This document shows, piece by piece, positions 17,276-25,539 of a stretch of 64,000 nt of DNA. Both the position numbers and the translations under genes were made by a program. The stretch comes from an uncultured Clostridia bacterium (GTDB lineage: Bacteria; Bacillota; Clostridia; Christensenellales; Aristaeellaceae): positions 124,001 to 188,000 of the forward strand of contig CAKULG010000002.1 of NCBI GenBank assembly GCA_934667105.1, in the 5' to 3' direction. A model generated the notes under the pieces. The model did no database searches, was not told the DNA's origin, and worked only from the letters and a program-made list of their open reading frames with translations. The number at the start of each line of letters is the position of its first letter. Position 1 is the first letter of the stretch.

Positions 17276-20086
17276 ATGAAAATTGATCTGACCTGCCCGG
17301 TGGAATTGTGGCATTGCAAAATGCCCACCGCGCAGGAGCCCGTCCTGGCCATGCAGGTATACAACCTTTCCGATAAAGCCGTCAGCAGCATCCAGGTTTG
17401 CGTGCTTTGCTTCGACGCGGCGGGGGAGCAATTCGCCCGCCGGGTGGAGCGGGTGCAGGGCCTGGACGCGCCCGCCCGCTACGCCTTTGAAATGGCCGTG
17501 GACGTGGAGGAGGCCGTGGCGGCCCAGGATCTGGAGGTGCTGATTGAAAAGGTATGGTTCGAGGATGGCACGGTCTGGCGGCGGGGCGCCTCCGAAACGC
17601 TGGATTTCCGGCCCTCTCCCCTGCTGCAGGGCATGCGCCTTCAGGTGATGCAGGAGTTGGCCGGGCGGGACGCCGCCTCCTATCCCAGCGATCAGGGAAA
17701 GGTGTGGGTGTGCGTCTGCGGCCGGGCCAACGCCGCCCGGGAGGAGGAATGCCGCCGCTGCCGCCGCAATAAGCACGATATTTTCACAAAATTCAACGAA
17801 GCAGCCATCGAAAAGATCATCTTCCAGCGTCAAAGCGCCCTGGAGGAGGAGCAGCGCCGCCAGCGGGAGGAGGCCCGGAAAATCGCCCTGGCCAAGGAAA
17901 AGCAGCAGAAAAAGCGCCGCCGCCGCCGCCGGATCATCCTGACGGCCGTGTTTTCCACCGCCGCCGCCGCCGCCCTGGCCTACGGCGTATATTTCCATGG
18001 CATTCCCTACTACAACTATTATCAGGCCTCCCGCGCCCTGGAAAACGCCCAGTATGAAAGCGCCAAGGAGCAATTTCTCGCCCTTGCGGATTACCGGGAC
18101 AGCGCCGTCCTGGCCCTGGAATGCGATTACCGGGCCGCCCTCTCCGCCCTGAACGGCGGAACCTATACCTCCCTGCGCGCCGCCCAAAGCGCCTTTGACG
18201 CCCTTGCGGATTACCGGGACAGCGCCGCCCGCGCCCAGGAGGCCCGCTACGTCTACGCCGAAAAGCTGCTGGCCGCCGGGGAATGGGAGCAGGCCATCGC
18301 CGCCTATGAGCAGGTGCCCGCCTACAGCGATTCACGCATGAAGCGCAATCAGGCGGAATACGAATGGGCCGGCGCGCTGATGGAGCAGGGGGATTACTCC
18401 CTCGCCCGGGAGAAATTCCTGGCGCTGGCGGATTATCAAAACGCCGCCGTCAACGCCCAGGAATGCCTGTATCGCCCCGGTGCCGCCGCCCTGGCCCAGG
18501 GGGACGCCGCCGCGGCCATCGAATATTTCCAGGCGCTGGGCGATTACCGGGATAGCGCCCTGCAACTGCAAATCGCCTATTACACCGTCGGTGATCAAAG
18601 CTATCAGGCGGAGGATTACGATACCGCCGCAGAATATTTCCTAAAGGCGGGGGATTACGCCGATTCCTATCGCCGGGCGACGGCCTGCCTTTACGCCCCC
18701 GCCGTGGCCGCCATGGAACAGGGGGATTACGCCCGGGCTGCGGAAATGTTCGCCAAAATTCCCGGCTATCAGGATGCGAAGGAACGCCGGATGGAATGCA
18801 TTTATCAGCAGGGCGAACTGCTGATGAACGAAGGGGATTATGAAGGCGCGCTGGTCTTTTTCGATCAAGTGCCTGAATTGCAAAAGGCCCAGGACGCCCG
18901 CCGGGAATGCACCTATCAGCCCGCCCTGGCCGCCCTGGAAAGCGGAAATTCCCAGGAGGCGCTGGAACTGTTTCTGACCATTCCCGGCTATAAGGATGCG
19001 GACGATTACGTCCATCAGCTTCGCTACGCCGCCGCCATCGACGCGGTGAACGCCCGGGATTACGCCGGCGCCATCGAACAATTGGAGCTGCTGGGCAATT
19101 ATAAAAACAGCGCCGAGGAGCTGGAAAACGCCAAGTACGGCTACGCCGTAGCGCTGCTGGAGCAGGGGCAATACGAAGAAGCCATTACCCGCCTGGCCGC
19201 CCTGGGCAATTATCAAAACAGCGCGGAATATCTGCGCCAGGCCCGTTATCTGCTGGCGCTGAACCTGCGGGCCGCGGGCGATCTGTCCGGGGCCATGACC
19301 ATCCTGGAAACCATTCCCGATTATCAGGACGCGCAAACCCAGTATCAGGGCTGCGTGTATGAAATCGCCCGGCAGAAGGCGGAGGAAGGGACGCTGGAAG
19401 AAGCGGCGGAGCTGCTTTCCTCCATTTCCGGCTATCAGGACGCCGCCGCGCTGCAAAAGCAATACGCCTATCAGGCGGCGGCCGCCGCCGAAAATGCGGG
19501 CGCGCTTTCCGACGCGGCCCGGCTCTATACTCTGGCGGAGGATTATCAGGACGCCCGGGCGAAGGCGGAGGGCTGCTCCGATCAGTATTTCTCCGCCGCC
19601 TATGAAACCGCGAAGCAGGCCATGGCGAAGGCGGATTACAAAACCGCCGTGGAGGCCCTCTCCCCCCTTTCTCAGGAATATTTCACCGCTAAATACGCCG
19701 ATATTCCCGAAATGTATCAAGAGGCCTGCTATCAGTACGCCAACGCCCTCTACGCCGATAAGCAGCCCTTCGAGGCCCTGAAATATTACCGGCTCATTCC
19801 CGATTATAAGGATGTAACCTCCAAACGCCTGAAAAGAACGGTGTATGAAATCATGGGCACATGGGAAACCAGCAAAGGGGTGCGCATGGAATTCAGGGAG
19901 GACGGCACCTGCGCCATCGACGGCCGGGAATACTATTACTCCGCCTCCGTTTACGCGCTGAACCTGGGCGACCGGCCCGAGGAATTGAGCCTGGCCTACA
20001 GCATCGTATCCAACAGCGAAAAAAAGCTGACGCTTCAGCATGTGAAGCAGAAAACCTATTACCGCATGACGCGGGTGACTGAATAA
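17276..20086 (+). CDS. Membrane protein with zinc ribbon and long helical tandem repeats
   Basis: A 936-residue protein. Residues 1-135 form a soluble beta-rich domain. A four-cysteine ribbon follows (CVCGRANAAREEECRRC, about residues 145-165). Next come a highly charged helix (Arg/Lys/Glu/Gln rich, ending in six arginines) and one transmembrane segment (about 215-240). The outer part is roughly sixteen TPR/Sel1-like units of about 35-45 residues, each closing with an (A/G)(D/N)Y(R/Q/K)(D/N)(S/A)A motif. The C-terminal ~75 residues look like a small lipocalin-type domain (GTWETSKGVRMEF). The positive-inside rule puts the ribbon in the cytoplasm. A scaffold linking cell interior and envelope is plausible; the function is unknown. 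Confidence 0.8.
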   Translation: MKIDLTCPVELWHCKMPTAQEPVLAMQVYNLSDKAVSSIQVCVLCFDAAGEQFARRVERVQGLDAPARYAFEMAVDVEEAVAAQDLEVLIEKVWFEDGTVWRRGASETLDFRPSPLLQGMRLQVMQELAGRDAASYPSDQGKVWVCVCGRANAAREEECRRCRRNKHDIFTKFNEAAIEKIIFQRQSALEEEQRRQREEARKIALAKEKQQKKRRRRRRIILTAVFSTAAAAALAYGVYFHGIPYYNYYQASRALENAQYESAKEQFLALADYRDSAVLALECDYRAALSALNGGTYTSLRAAQSAFDALADYRDSAARAQEARYVYAEKLLAAGEWEQAIAAYEQVPAYSDSRMKRNQAEYEWAGALMEQGDYSLAREKFLALADYQNAAVNAQECLYRPGAAALAQGDAAAAIEYFQALGDYRDSALQLQIAYYTVGDQSYQAEDYDTAAEYFLKAGDYADSYRRATACLYAPAVAAMEQGDYARAAEMFAKIPGYQDAKERRMECIYQQGELLMNEGDYEGALVFFDQVPELQKAQDARRECTYQPALAALESGNSQEALELFLTIPGYKDADDYVHQLRYAAAIDAVNARDYAGAIEQLELLGNYKNSAEELENAKYGYAVALLEQGQYEEAITRLAALGNYQNSAEYLRQARYLLALNLRAAGDLSGAMTILETIPDYQDAQTQYQGCVYEIARQKAEEGTLEEAAELLSSISGYQDAAALQKQYAYQAAAAAENAGALSDAARLYTLAEDYQDARAKAEGCSDQYFSAAYETAKQAMAKADYKTAVEALSPLSQEYFTAKYADIPEMYQEACYQYANALYADKQPFEALKYYRLIPDYKDVTSKRLKRTVYEIMGTWETSKGVRMEFREDGTCAIDGREYYYSASVYALNLGDRPEELSLAYSIVSNSEKKLTLQHVKQKTYYRMTRVTE

Positions 20087-20089
20087 TTC

Positions 20090-21286
20090 ATGGAAAAAAT
20101 ACGCGCGCGAATGCTCGCCTATCAGGAGACGCCCGATCCCGCCCATCTGGATGTGATGGACGGCTTTCGGGCTGTGCTGATTTTTCTGGTGGGCTGGTAT
20201 CATATTTGGCAGCAGAGCTGGATTTCCCCTTCTTTCCGCTTGCTTGGCCAGGAAATTAGCCTGGATTTTCTGCTGCGCTCGGGGTACATCTGGGTGGACG
20301 GGCTGCTGCTGCTTTCGGGCTTTCTGCTGTATCTGCCCTATGCGCAGGCCGCAAAGGCCCCCGCCATTCGCCCCTTCTACAGGCGACGGCTGATTCGCAT
20401 TGTGCCCTCCTATCTGCTGTGCGTTCTGCCGCTGTTTGTGCTGGCGATGATCCGGAGAGAATATCCTTCGCTTCAGGATGCGGGCAAGGATCTTCTGGCC
20501 CATCTCACCTTCACCCACCCCCTTTTCGAATGCAGCACCGCTCGCACGCATCTCAACGGCACGCTTTGGACGGTGGGGGTGGAAATGCAATTTTATCTGC
20601 TGTTTCCCTTCCTGGCACGGGCCTATCGCCGCCGTCCGCTGCTGACCTGGTGCCTGATGACGGGCGCGGCCTGGGGCTTTCGGGGCTGGGCCTCCGCTCA
20701 GGCGGATACCACGCTGCTGTTTAACCAGCTTCCCGCGTTTCTGGATGTTTACGCCAACGGCTTTGCCGCCGCCGCCATTTTCACCGTCCTGCGCAAAAAG
20801 CTGGGAAGCGGAAAATGGGATGCGAAAATCCGGCTGTTTTTCACGGCGCTGTTCTTTTTCTGCTGCGCGGCGCTGATTTCTATGGCCCGGAATCAGGCGA
20901 CGGTTAACGGCTACGCGCAGATTCGCCGAGAGCAAATGGCCCTGCGCTTTCCCTTTTCGGCGGCGCTGGCCTGCGCCATGCTGTGCGCCGCCTTTGGGCT
21001 GCCCGCTCTGCGCTTTGCCTTGGGAAACCCGCTGATGCGCTTTTTTTCCGCCGTTTCCTTTCAATTCTATATTTATCATCAGCTCATCGCCGTACAGCTT
21101 AAGACGTGGCGCTTCCCGCCCAGCGCCCTGGCCGCCCCCTGGGCCGCGCCGGATTATGCCTGGCAGGTATCCTACACCCTGTGCTGCTTCCTAGTTTCCC
21201 TGACGTTTGCCGCGCTGATTACCTTTCTTTTTGAGCGCCCCCTGGCCCGCCGCCTGAACAGGCCCCGGCCCCGGCGCGCCTCATAA
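20090..21286 (+). CDS. Acyltransferase 3 family membrane protein
   Basis: A 398-residue integral membrane protein of the OafA/YrhL-like acyltransferase family, which O-acetylates cell-surface polysaccharides or peptidoglycan. The N-terminal catalytic region is seen: DGFRAVLIFLVGWYH with the conserved His, and the RRRLIRIVPSY element that follows the second membrane segment. About ten hydrophobic helices follow, with GTLWTVGVEMQFYLLFP in the middle. Its ATG is three bases past the stop of the repeat protein, so the two are translationally linked and may work on the same surface structure. Confidence 0.92.
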   Translation: MEKIRARMLAYQETPDPAHLDVMDGFRAVLIFLVGWYHIWQQSWISPSFRLLGQEISLDFLLRSGYIWVDGLLLLSGFLLYLPYAQAAKAPAIRPFYRRRLIRIVPSYLLCVLPLFVLAMIRREYPSLQDAGKDLLAHLTFTHPLFECSTARTHLNGTLWTVGVEMQFYLLFPFLARAYRRRPLLTWCLMTGAAWGFRGWASAQADTTLLFNQLPAFLDVYANGFAAAAIFTVLRKKLGSGKWDAKIRLFFTALFFFCCAALISMARNQATVNGYAQIRREQMALRFPFSAALACAMLCAAFGLPALRFALGNPLMRFFSAVSFQFYIYHQLIAVQLKTWRFPPSALAAPWAAPDYAWQVSYTLCCFLVSLTFAALITFLFERPLARRLNRPRPRRAS

Positions 21287-21330
21287 CCGGCTTTGCCGCA
21301 AATTTTTTTCCGCCGAGGACAGGAGGAGCT

Positions 21331-22851
21331 ATGCGCTTAAAGGTTGTCGTGATTGAAAACGACGAAGCTACGCTTCGCATTTTAAACGAACAGATGGATT
21401 GGGCCAGCCTGGATTGCGAACTGGCGGGCCAGGCCGCCGACGGCGAAGCGGGCCGCCAATTGATTCTGGAGAAAAAGCCGGATATTATTCTCAGCGGCAT
21501 CCATATTTCCAAGATGGACGGGCTGGACATGCTGGAATCCATCCGCCCCGCCCTGCCCGAAAGCAAGATTATCCTGATTACCAAGCACGCGCGTTTCCCC
21601 TACGCCCTGCGGGCCATTAAGCTGGGGGCGTGCGATTATCTGCTCAAGCCTGTCACCGCGGAGGACGTGCAGCAATCCGTCCGCCGGGCCGTGGCCATGT
21701 CCCGCAGCAAGCAGGCCGCCGAGGTGGCGCGCAAGCAGGTGGACACCCTCAAGCGCCAGGCCCAGCTGCTGGCCCTGCTGACCAACGATTCCCAGCGGGG
21801 CCAGGGCGTGAACGAAATGCTGGCGGACGCGCGCCTGGGCTTTGAGGCGTATTATATTATGGTGCTGCAATTGCCCGGCGAGCGCTTTTATTCCCAGGCC
21901 ACGCTGAACCGGGTGGACGCGGCCTTTGCCCGCCACAACGCCAACGCCGTCACCATTCTGCTGTATGATTCAGTGGTGGTTTTCGTGATGCGCAATCAGG
22001 GGGACGCGGGCTGGCAGGCGGAGGCCGCCGCCCTGGCCAAGGCCGTAATGGCGGAAATGAAAATGCCCCTGCACATCGCCTCCAGCCAGTTCCACACTTC
22101 TCGCCACGCCATCCGCCAGGCCTATTATCAAGCCCGTCAGGCCCTGTGGGAGGTGGCCCTGAGCAAGCAGACCCAGGAATTGACCTTCTATCAGGATCAC
22201 CAGACCAGCCGCGCCCCCAGCGAGCGGGTGGCCGAAACCCACCGGCGCATCGACGAGCTCATCGAAAAGGCGGATTTAAGCGACGCCGCCGCCGAAAAGG
22301 CCGCCGCCGTGCTGGTGGAGCTCAGCGGCCATCAATACAGCAATCTGCGGGCCATGATCGCCCTGTACACCCTGGCGCTGCAAAAAAAATACGCCGACGC
22401 TCCCGATCAGAAAACGGATACGGCGCTGTTTAACACCTGGTTCGTCAGCAGCGAATCGGACGCGCGGGAATGCTTATTGCAGCTCAGCGCCGCCCTGCGC
22501 TCCCTGCACGAAACGCCTAAGCATTCCCTGCTCATTCGCAACGCCATTCAGTATATCAATCTCCACGCCATCGAGGGCATTCAATTAAACGACGTGGCGG
22601 AAAAGCTCTGCGTCAGTTCCAATTATCTGTCCATGCTCATCCGCAAGGAAACGGGCGTCACCTTCCACGATCATGTGCTGCGGGCGAAAATGGCGGTGGC
22701 GCGCTCCATGCTGGCCGACCCCCGTATCCTGGTGGACGAGGTGGCCCGGGCGGTGGGCTATGGCAATTATATTTCCTTCTACAACGCCTTCAAGCGGGTG
22801 GAGCATATGACCCCCACGGAATTCCGCAATCAAAAAGCGGGCGTATCATAA
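21331..22851 (+). CDS. AraC-type response regulator with degenerate receiver domain
   Basis: A 506-residue YesN-like protein: receiver domain (1-120), a middle region of about 270 residues, and a C-terminal two-helix-turn-helix AraC domain (about 400-500; VAEKLCVSSNYLSMLIRKETG). The receiver lacks the phosphate-accepting Asp: the usual LSD(I) reads LSGI, with Gly56 in its place. The metal-binding pair is Asn10-Asp11 instead of two acids. The switch Thr and Lys (LLKP) remain. It is therefore probably phosphorylation-independent. No histidine kinase gene is adjacent. GGAGG precedes the ATG. It may control the surface genes upstream or the Gfo/Idh gene opposite. Confidence 0.93.
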   Translation: MRLKVVVIENDEATLRILNEQMDWASLDCELAGQAADGEAGRQLILEKKPDIILSGIHISKMDGLDMLESIRPALPESKIILITKHARFPYALRAIKLGACDYLLKPVTAEDVQQSVRRAVAMSRSKQAAEVARKQVDTLKRQAQLLALLTNDSQRGQGVNEMLADARLGFEAYYIMVLQLPGERFYSQATLNRVDAAFARHNANAVTILLYDSVVVFVMRNQGDAGWQAEAAALAKAVMAEMKMPLHIASSQFHTSRHAIRQAYYQARQALWEVALSKQTQELTFYQDHQTSRAPSERVAETHRRIDELIEKADLSDAAAEKAAAVLVELSGHQYSNLRAMIALYTLALQKKYADAPDQKTDTALFNTWFVSSESDARECLLQLSAALRSLHETPKHSLLIRNAIQYINLHAIEGIQLNDVAEKLCVSSNYLSMLIRKETGVTFHDHVLRAKMAVARSMLADPRILVDEVARAVGYGNYISFYNAFKRVEHMTPTEFRNQKAGVS

Positions 22852-22870
22852 AAGGGGAACGAGAGAAATA

Positions 22871-22915
22871 ATGCGTGGGAGCCTTCTTTGCCGACCAAAG
22901 AAAGCTCCCACGCAT
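22871..22915. terminator. Bidirectional hairpin, dispersed family copy 1
   Basis: ATGCGTGGGAGC pairs with GCTCCCACGCAT; the tip contains TTCTTT and AAAGAA arms. It lies between convergent genes and shares its layout with eight other intergenic hairpins in the window. Confidence 0.8.
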
Positions 22916-22936
22916 ATTATATTACCCGCATTTTCT

Positions 22937-23992
22937 TCAGATATTGGTTTTCATCACTTCGTTGCGGCGAGAGCTTTCGAAGGCCAGATCCACGATCTGC
23001 ATATCCCGGCGCATATCCTCGAAGCTGACATAGGGCTTTTCCTCGCCCCGGACGGCCGCCGCCAGGTTGCGATGGTATTCCATCACATCCTCCTCCACCA
23101 CAGGCAAGGGCAGCGTTTCCAGATATTCGGGCTTCAGGGGAGCCATGGTGCGGCTGGGGCCCAAATTTTTGCCGAACACGCTGTCAAAGCCCTGCACCTG
23201 GCCCTTAATGCGGGCCATGCCCCCCGTCTTGCCGGAGAAATCGTCAATGCGCAGCGTGCCGCGATCGCCGTAGACGAACCAACGGGGCAGTTCCTGCAGG
23301 CAGAAGGTGCCCACCTGCACCTTGGCGCACACGCCGTTATCAAAAATCATCTGCACCTCAAAGCTGTCGTCCACCGCCGGGGTGAGGATGCTTTGCAGCC
23401 GGGCGTACACGCTGGTCACCTTGTGGCCCCGGAACATGCAGAGGAACTGGTCGATCAGATGAATGCCCCAATCGTAGAGCATGCCGCCGCCCGCCTTGGG
23501 ATCGGCGCGCCAGCCGAAGCACACGCCGCGCTGGCCGTACACCCGGGATTGGATGGAGGTAATGTTGCCGATTTCCTTCGAATCCACCACCTGCTTCACC
23601 ATCAGATAATCCGCATTCCAGCGGCGATTCTGATGGGCGGTGAACACCCGCTGGTTCTTTTCCGCCGCGGCGATAATCTGCTCCAGTTCGGCGGCGTTCA
23701 TGGTGACGGGCTTTTCGCACATCACATGCTTGCCCGCGTTCAGCGCGGCGATGGCCAGCTCGGCGTGCACGTTGTTGGGCGTGCAGACGAACACCAGGGA
23801 AATCTGCTCGTTAGCAAGAAAATCCTCCAGCTTGTCATAGGCCTTCAGGCCGTTCTCCCGGGCGTCCTGCAATTTCTCTTCGTTAATGTCGTAGGCGGCG
23901 ATAACCTCCAGTCCCTCCGTCGCCAGGGCCTTGTTGAGATGATAATGGCCCATGTAGCCAAAGCCGATAATGCCAGCGTATACCTGCTGCAT
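22937..23992 (-). CDS. Gfo/Idh/MocA family oxidoreductase
   Basis: A 351-residue NAD(P)-dependent dehydrogenase, normal length. The N-terminal Rossmann motif is GIIGFGYMGHYH, and the family element CEKPVTMNAAE follows at about residue 95. The putative catalytic Lys is in CEKP, with a C-terminal DWGIHLIDQF helix carrying the conserved His. Such enzymes oxidise or epimerise sugars and inositols. The substrate is not evident. The ATG at 23992 has GAAAGAAGG nine bases upstream. It stands alone, convergent with the response regulator. Confidence 0.93.
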   Translation of the reverse strand: MQQVYAGIIGFGYMGHYHLNKALATEGLEVIAAYDINEEKLQDARENGLKAYDKLEDFLANEQISLVFVCTPNNVHAELAIAALNAGKHVMCEKPVTMNAAELEQIIAAAEKNQRVFTAHQNRRWNADYLMVKQVVDSKEIGNITSIQSRVYGQRGVCFGWRADPKAGGGMLYDWGIHLIDQFLCMFRGHKVTSVYARLQSILTPAVDDSFEVQMIFDNGVCAKVQVGTFCLQELPRWFVYGDRGTLRIDDFSGKTGGMARIKGQVQGFDSVFGKNLGPSRTMAPLKPEYLETLPLPVVEEDVMEYHRNLAAAVRGEEKPYVSFEDMRRDMQIVDLAFESSRRNEVMKTNI

Positions 23993-24234
23993 GAAGCGAA
24001 ACCTTCTTTCTTTCGTCTGTTCCCCGGCGGGAAAGGCCTTCGCCGCCCAGGGGGATTCAAACCGGCCAGCGGTTTTCATCATCAGTATATCACACTTCCC
24101 TGCCAAAAGAAACGGCAAATTGCGCGGAAAAATAATAAAAATTTCTCTCGTTTTGAAGAAAGCGCGTCCTTATTCCCCGGGAAAGCGCCGCTTTTCCTTC
24201 CGCCTGACATATACTTTTCCCGGGAGGGATGCGC

Positions 24235-24924
24235 ATGCGGAAAAAAGCGGACTGCGAAGAAAAGAAAAAGGGGCTGGGGGCTCGGCTGCGCAGGGTTTTG
24301 CGGGCCGCGCTGATCCTGACGCTGATTCTGGCGGCGGCGGCATTGCTGCTGGAAAAGAATTTGGAGGAGGTCATTTTGGATATGGCCTATGCCAAGGCGG
24401 AGGCCATGGCGGTGGAATATATCAACGAAGCGGCCAAGGAGGTGCTCAGCGGCCAGGCCGCCTATTCGGAAATGATTACCGTACGGGTGGACAGTCAGGG
24501 GAAAATCACCATGCTGGAGGCCAATGCCCCCCGGATGAACCAGCTGGCCACGGTGACGGCCCTCAAGGCCCAGGGCATGCTGGAAAGCGCCGAGGCGCAA
24601 AGCGTTTCCATCCCCCTGGGCGCGGCGCTGGGCGTGCCCTTTCTTTCCGCCATGGGGCCGCTGATTCCCGTGCGCATTGTGCCCGTCAGCGCGGTTTCCG
24701 CCGCGTTTTCCACAGAATTTGAATCCGCCGGCATTAACCAGACCCGGCACAAAATCTATCTGTCCCTGCAAACCAGCGTGCGCCTGGTGATCCCCTCCGG
24801 GGCGCGGCAGGTGCTGCTGCAAAGCCAGGTACTCATCGCGGAATCCATCATCGTGGGGGAAGTGCCCCAATCGTATGTAAGCGTGCCCGAGACGGGGGAT
24901 GCGCTGAACTTCGCCATTCCTTGA
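24235..24924 (+). CDS. yunB: Sporulation protein YunB
   Basis: A 229-residue membrane-anchored protein of the YunB family. In Bacillus subtilis yunB is expressed in the mother cell and is needed for efficient sporulation. A basic N-terminus and one transmembrane segment (about residues 20-45) precede an extracytoplasmic domain with the family pattern INEAAKEVL, GNL-like IPLGAALGVPF and GPLIPV. The second of two ATGs (24235) is chosen because GGGAGG is too close to the first (24229). Its presence is the clearest sign that the organism forms endospores. Confidence 0.92.
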   Translation: MRKKADCEEKKKGLGARLRRVLRAALILTLILAAAALLLEKNLEEVILDMAYAKAEAMAVEYINEAAKEVLSGQAAYSEMITVRVDSQGKITMLEANAPRMNQLATVTALKAQGMLESAEAQSVSIPLGAALGVPFLSAMGPLIPVRIVPVSAVSAAFSTEFESAGINQTRHKIYLSLQTSVRLVIPSGARQVLLQSQVLIAESIIVGEVPQSYVSVPETGDALNFAIP

Positions 24925-24949
24925 TTTTTTGGAGAAAATGTGATAAAAT
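24921..24949 (+). promoter_or_regulatory. Promoter of the Nudix-like gene
   Basis: TTGATT and TAAAAT with 17-base spacing. The -35 box overlaps the stop codon of yunB, so the Nudix-like gene can be transcribed independently. Confidence 0.6.
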
Positions 24950-24979
24950 ATAGACAGGAAAGCCGAATAAGAGGAGGCG

Positions 24980-25402
24980 ATGGGTTTGCTGTTTCGGAAT
25001 TGCGCGGGAGGAATCGTTTTCTATGAAAATCGGGCGCTGCTTATGCGCAATGAAAAGGACGAATGGGTGATGCCCAAGGGGGTAATCCGCGAGGGCGGGG
25101 ATATGCGCCGCGTGGCCCTGAACCGGGTGAAGATCGAGGCGGGCGTGGAGGCGGAAATTCTCGCCAGCGCAGGGGAAACCTGCTATGAATTCTATTCCGT
25201 CACGCGGAAACGCCCGGTATGCAATCGCATTCAATGGTTCATCATGCGCGCGAAGGCGGATTCCTGCGCGCCCGCCGCGCCCTTCACGGAAGCGGCGTTC
25301 TTTGAAAAGGAAGCGGCGCTGGAAAAGATCACCTACACCCAGGATCGCTCGCTGCTGGCCGTGGCCTGGGAGAAATACAGCGAAATTGCGGAGAAAATGT
25401 AA
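24980..25402 (+). CDS. Nudix-like protein with degenerate Nudix box
   Basis: A 140-residue protein with a Nudix fold order: NCAGGIVFYENRALLM strand pair, EWVMPKG, box helix, then EFYS and WFIMRA strands. The catalytic box is altered. Where the consensus reads Gx5Ex7REUxEExGU, this protein has Gly at the first Glu position, Asn-Arg for Arg-Glu, and Ile-Glu for Glu-Glu. Metal-dependent hydrolysis is therefore doubtful, and it may be a ligand sensor or structural protein. GAGGAGG precedes the ATG, and it has its own promoter inside the end of yunB. Confidence 0.8.
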   Translation: MGLLFRNCAGGIVFYENRALLMRNEKDEWVMPKGVIREGGDMRRVALNRVKIEAGVEAEILASAGETCYEFYSVTRKRPVCNRIQWFIMRAKADSCAPAAPFTEAAFFEKEAALEKITYTQDRSLLAVAWEKYSEIAEKM

Positions 25403-25428
25403 ATTACCCCCTTAAAATAGAAGGAATA

Positions 25429-25475
25429 TGCGCCGCTTGCTTGACAGCGGCGCATTCTTGCACTAAAATGCAAGA
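25429..25475 (+). promoter_or_regulatory. Promoter with palindromes over both -35 and -10 boxes
   Basis: TTGACA (25441-25446) and TAAAAT (25464-25469) are 17 bases apart. TGCGCCGC/GCGGCGCA (25429-25436 and 25447-25454) encloses the -35 box and TCTTGCA/TGCAAGA (25456-25462 and 25469-25475) encloses the -10 box. The first palindrome could also be the terminator stem of the Nudix-like gene, though it lacks a T run. Confidence 0.65.
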
Positions 25476-25539
25476 GAGTGGATATTTTTCTCCCGGCGCG
25501 GGCCCCGGCCCGTTCGCTTGGAAGGAGGGAGGGGCAAGA

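Noticed and set aside
24208..24215. CATATACT resembling a sigma-E -10 box before yunB
   Set aside because: No matching -35 box at the proper distance and the start would fall on the ribosome site.
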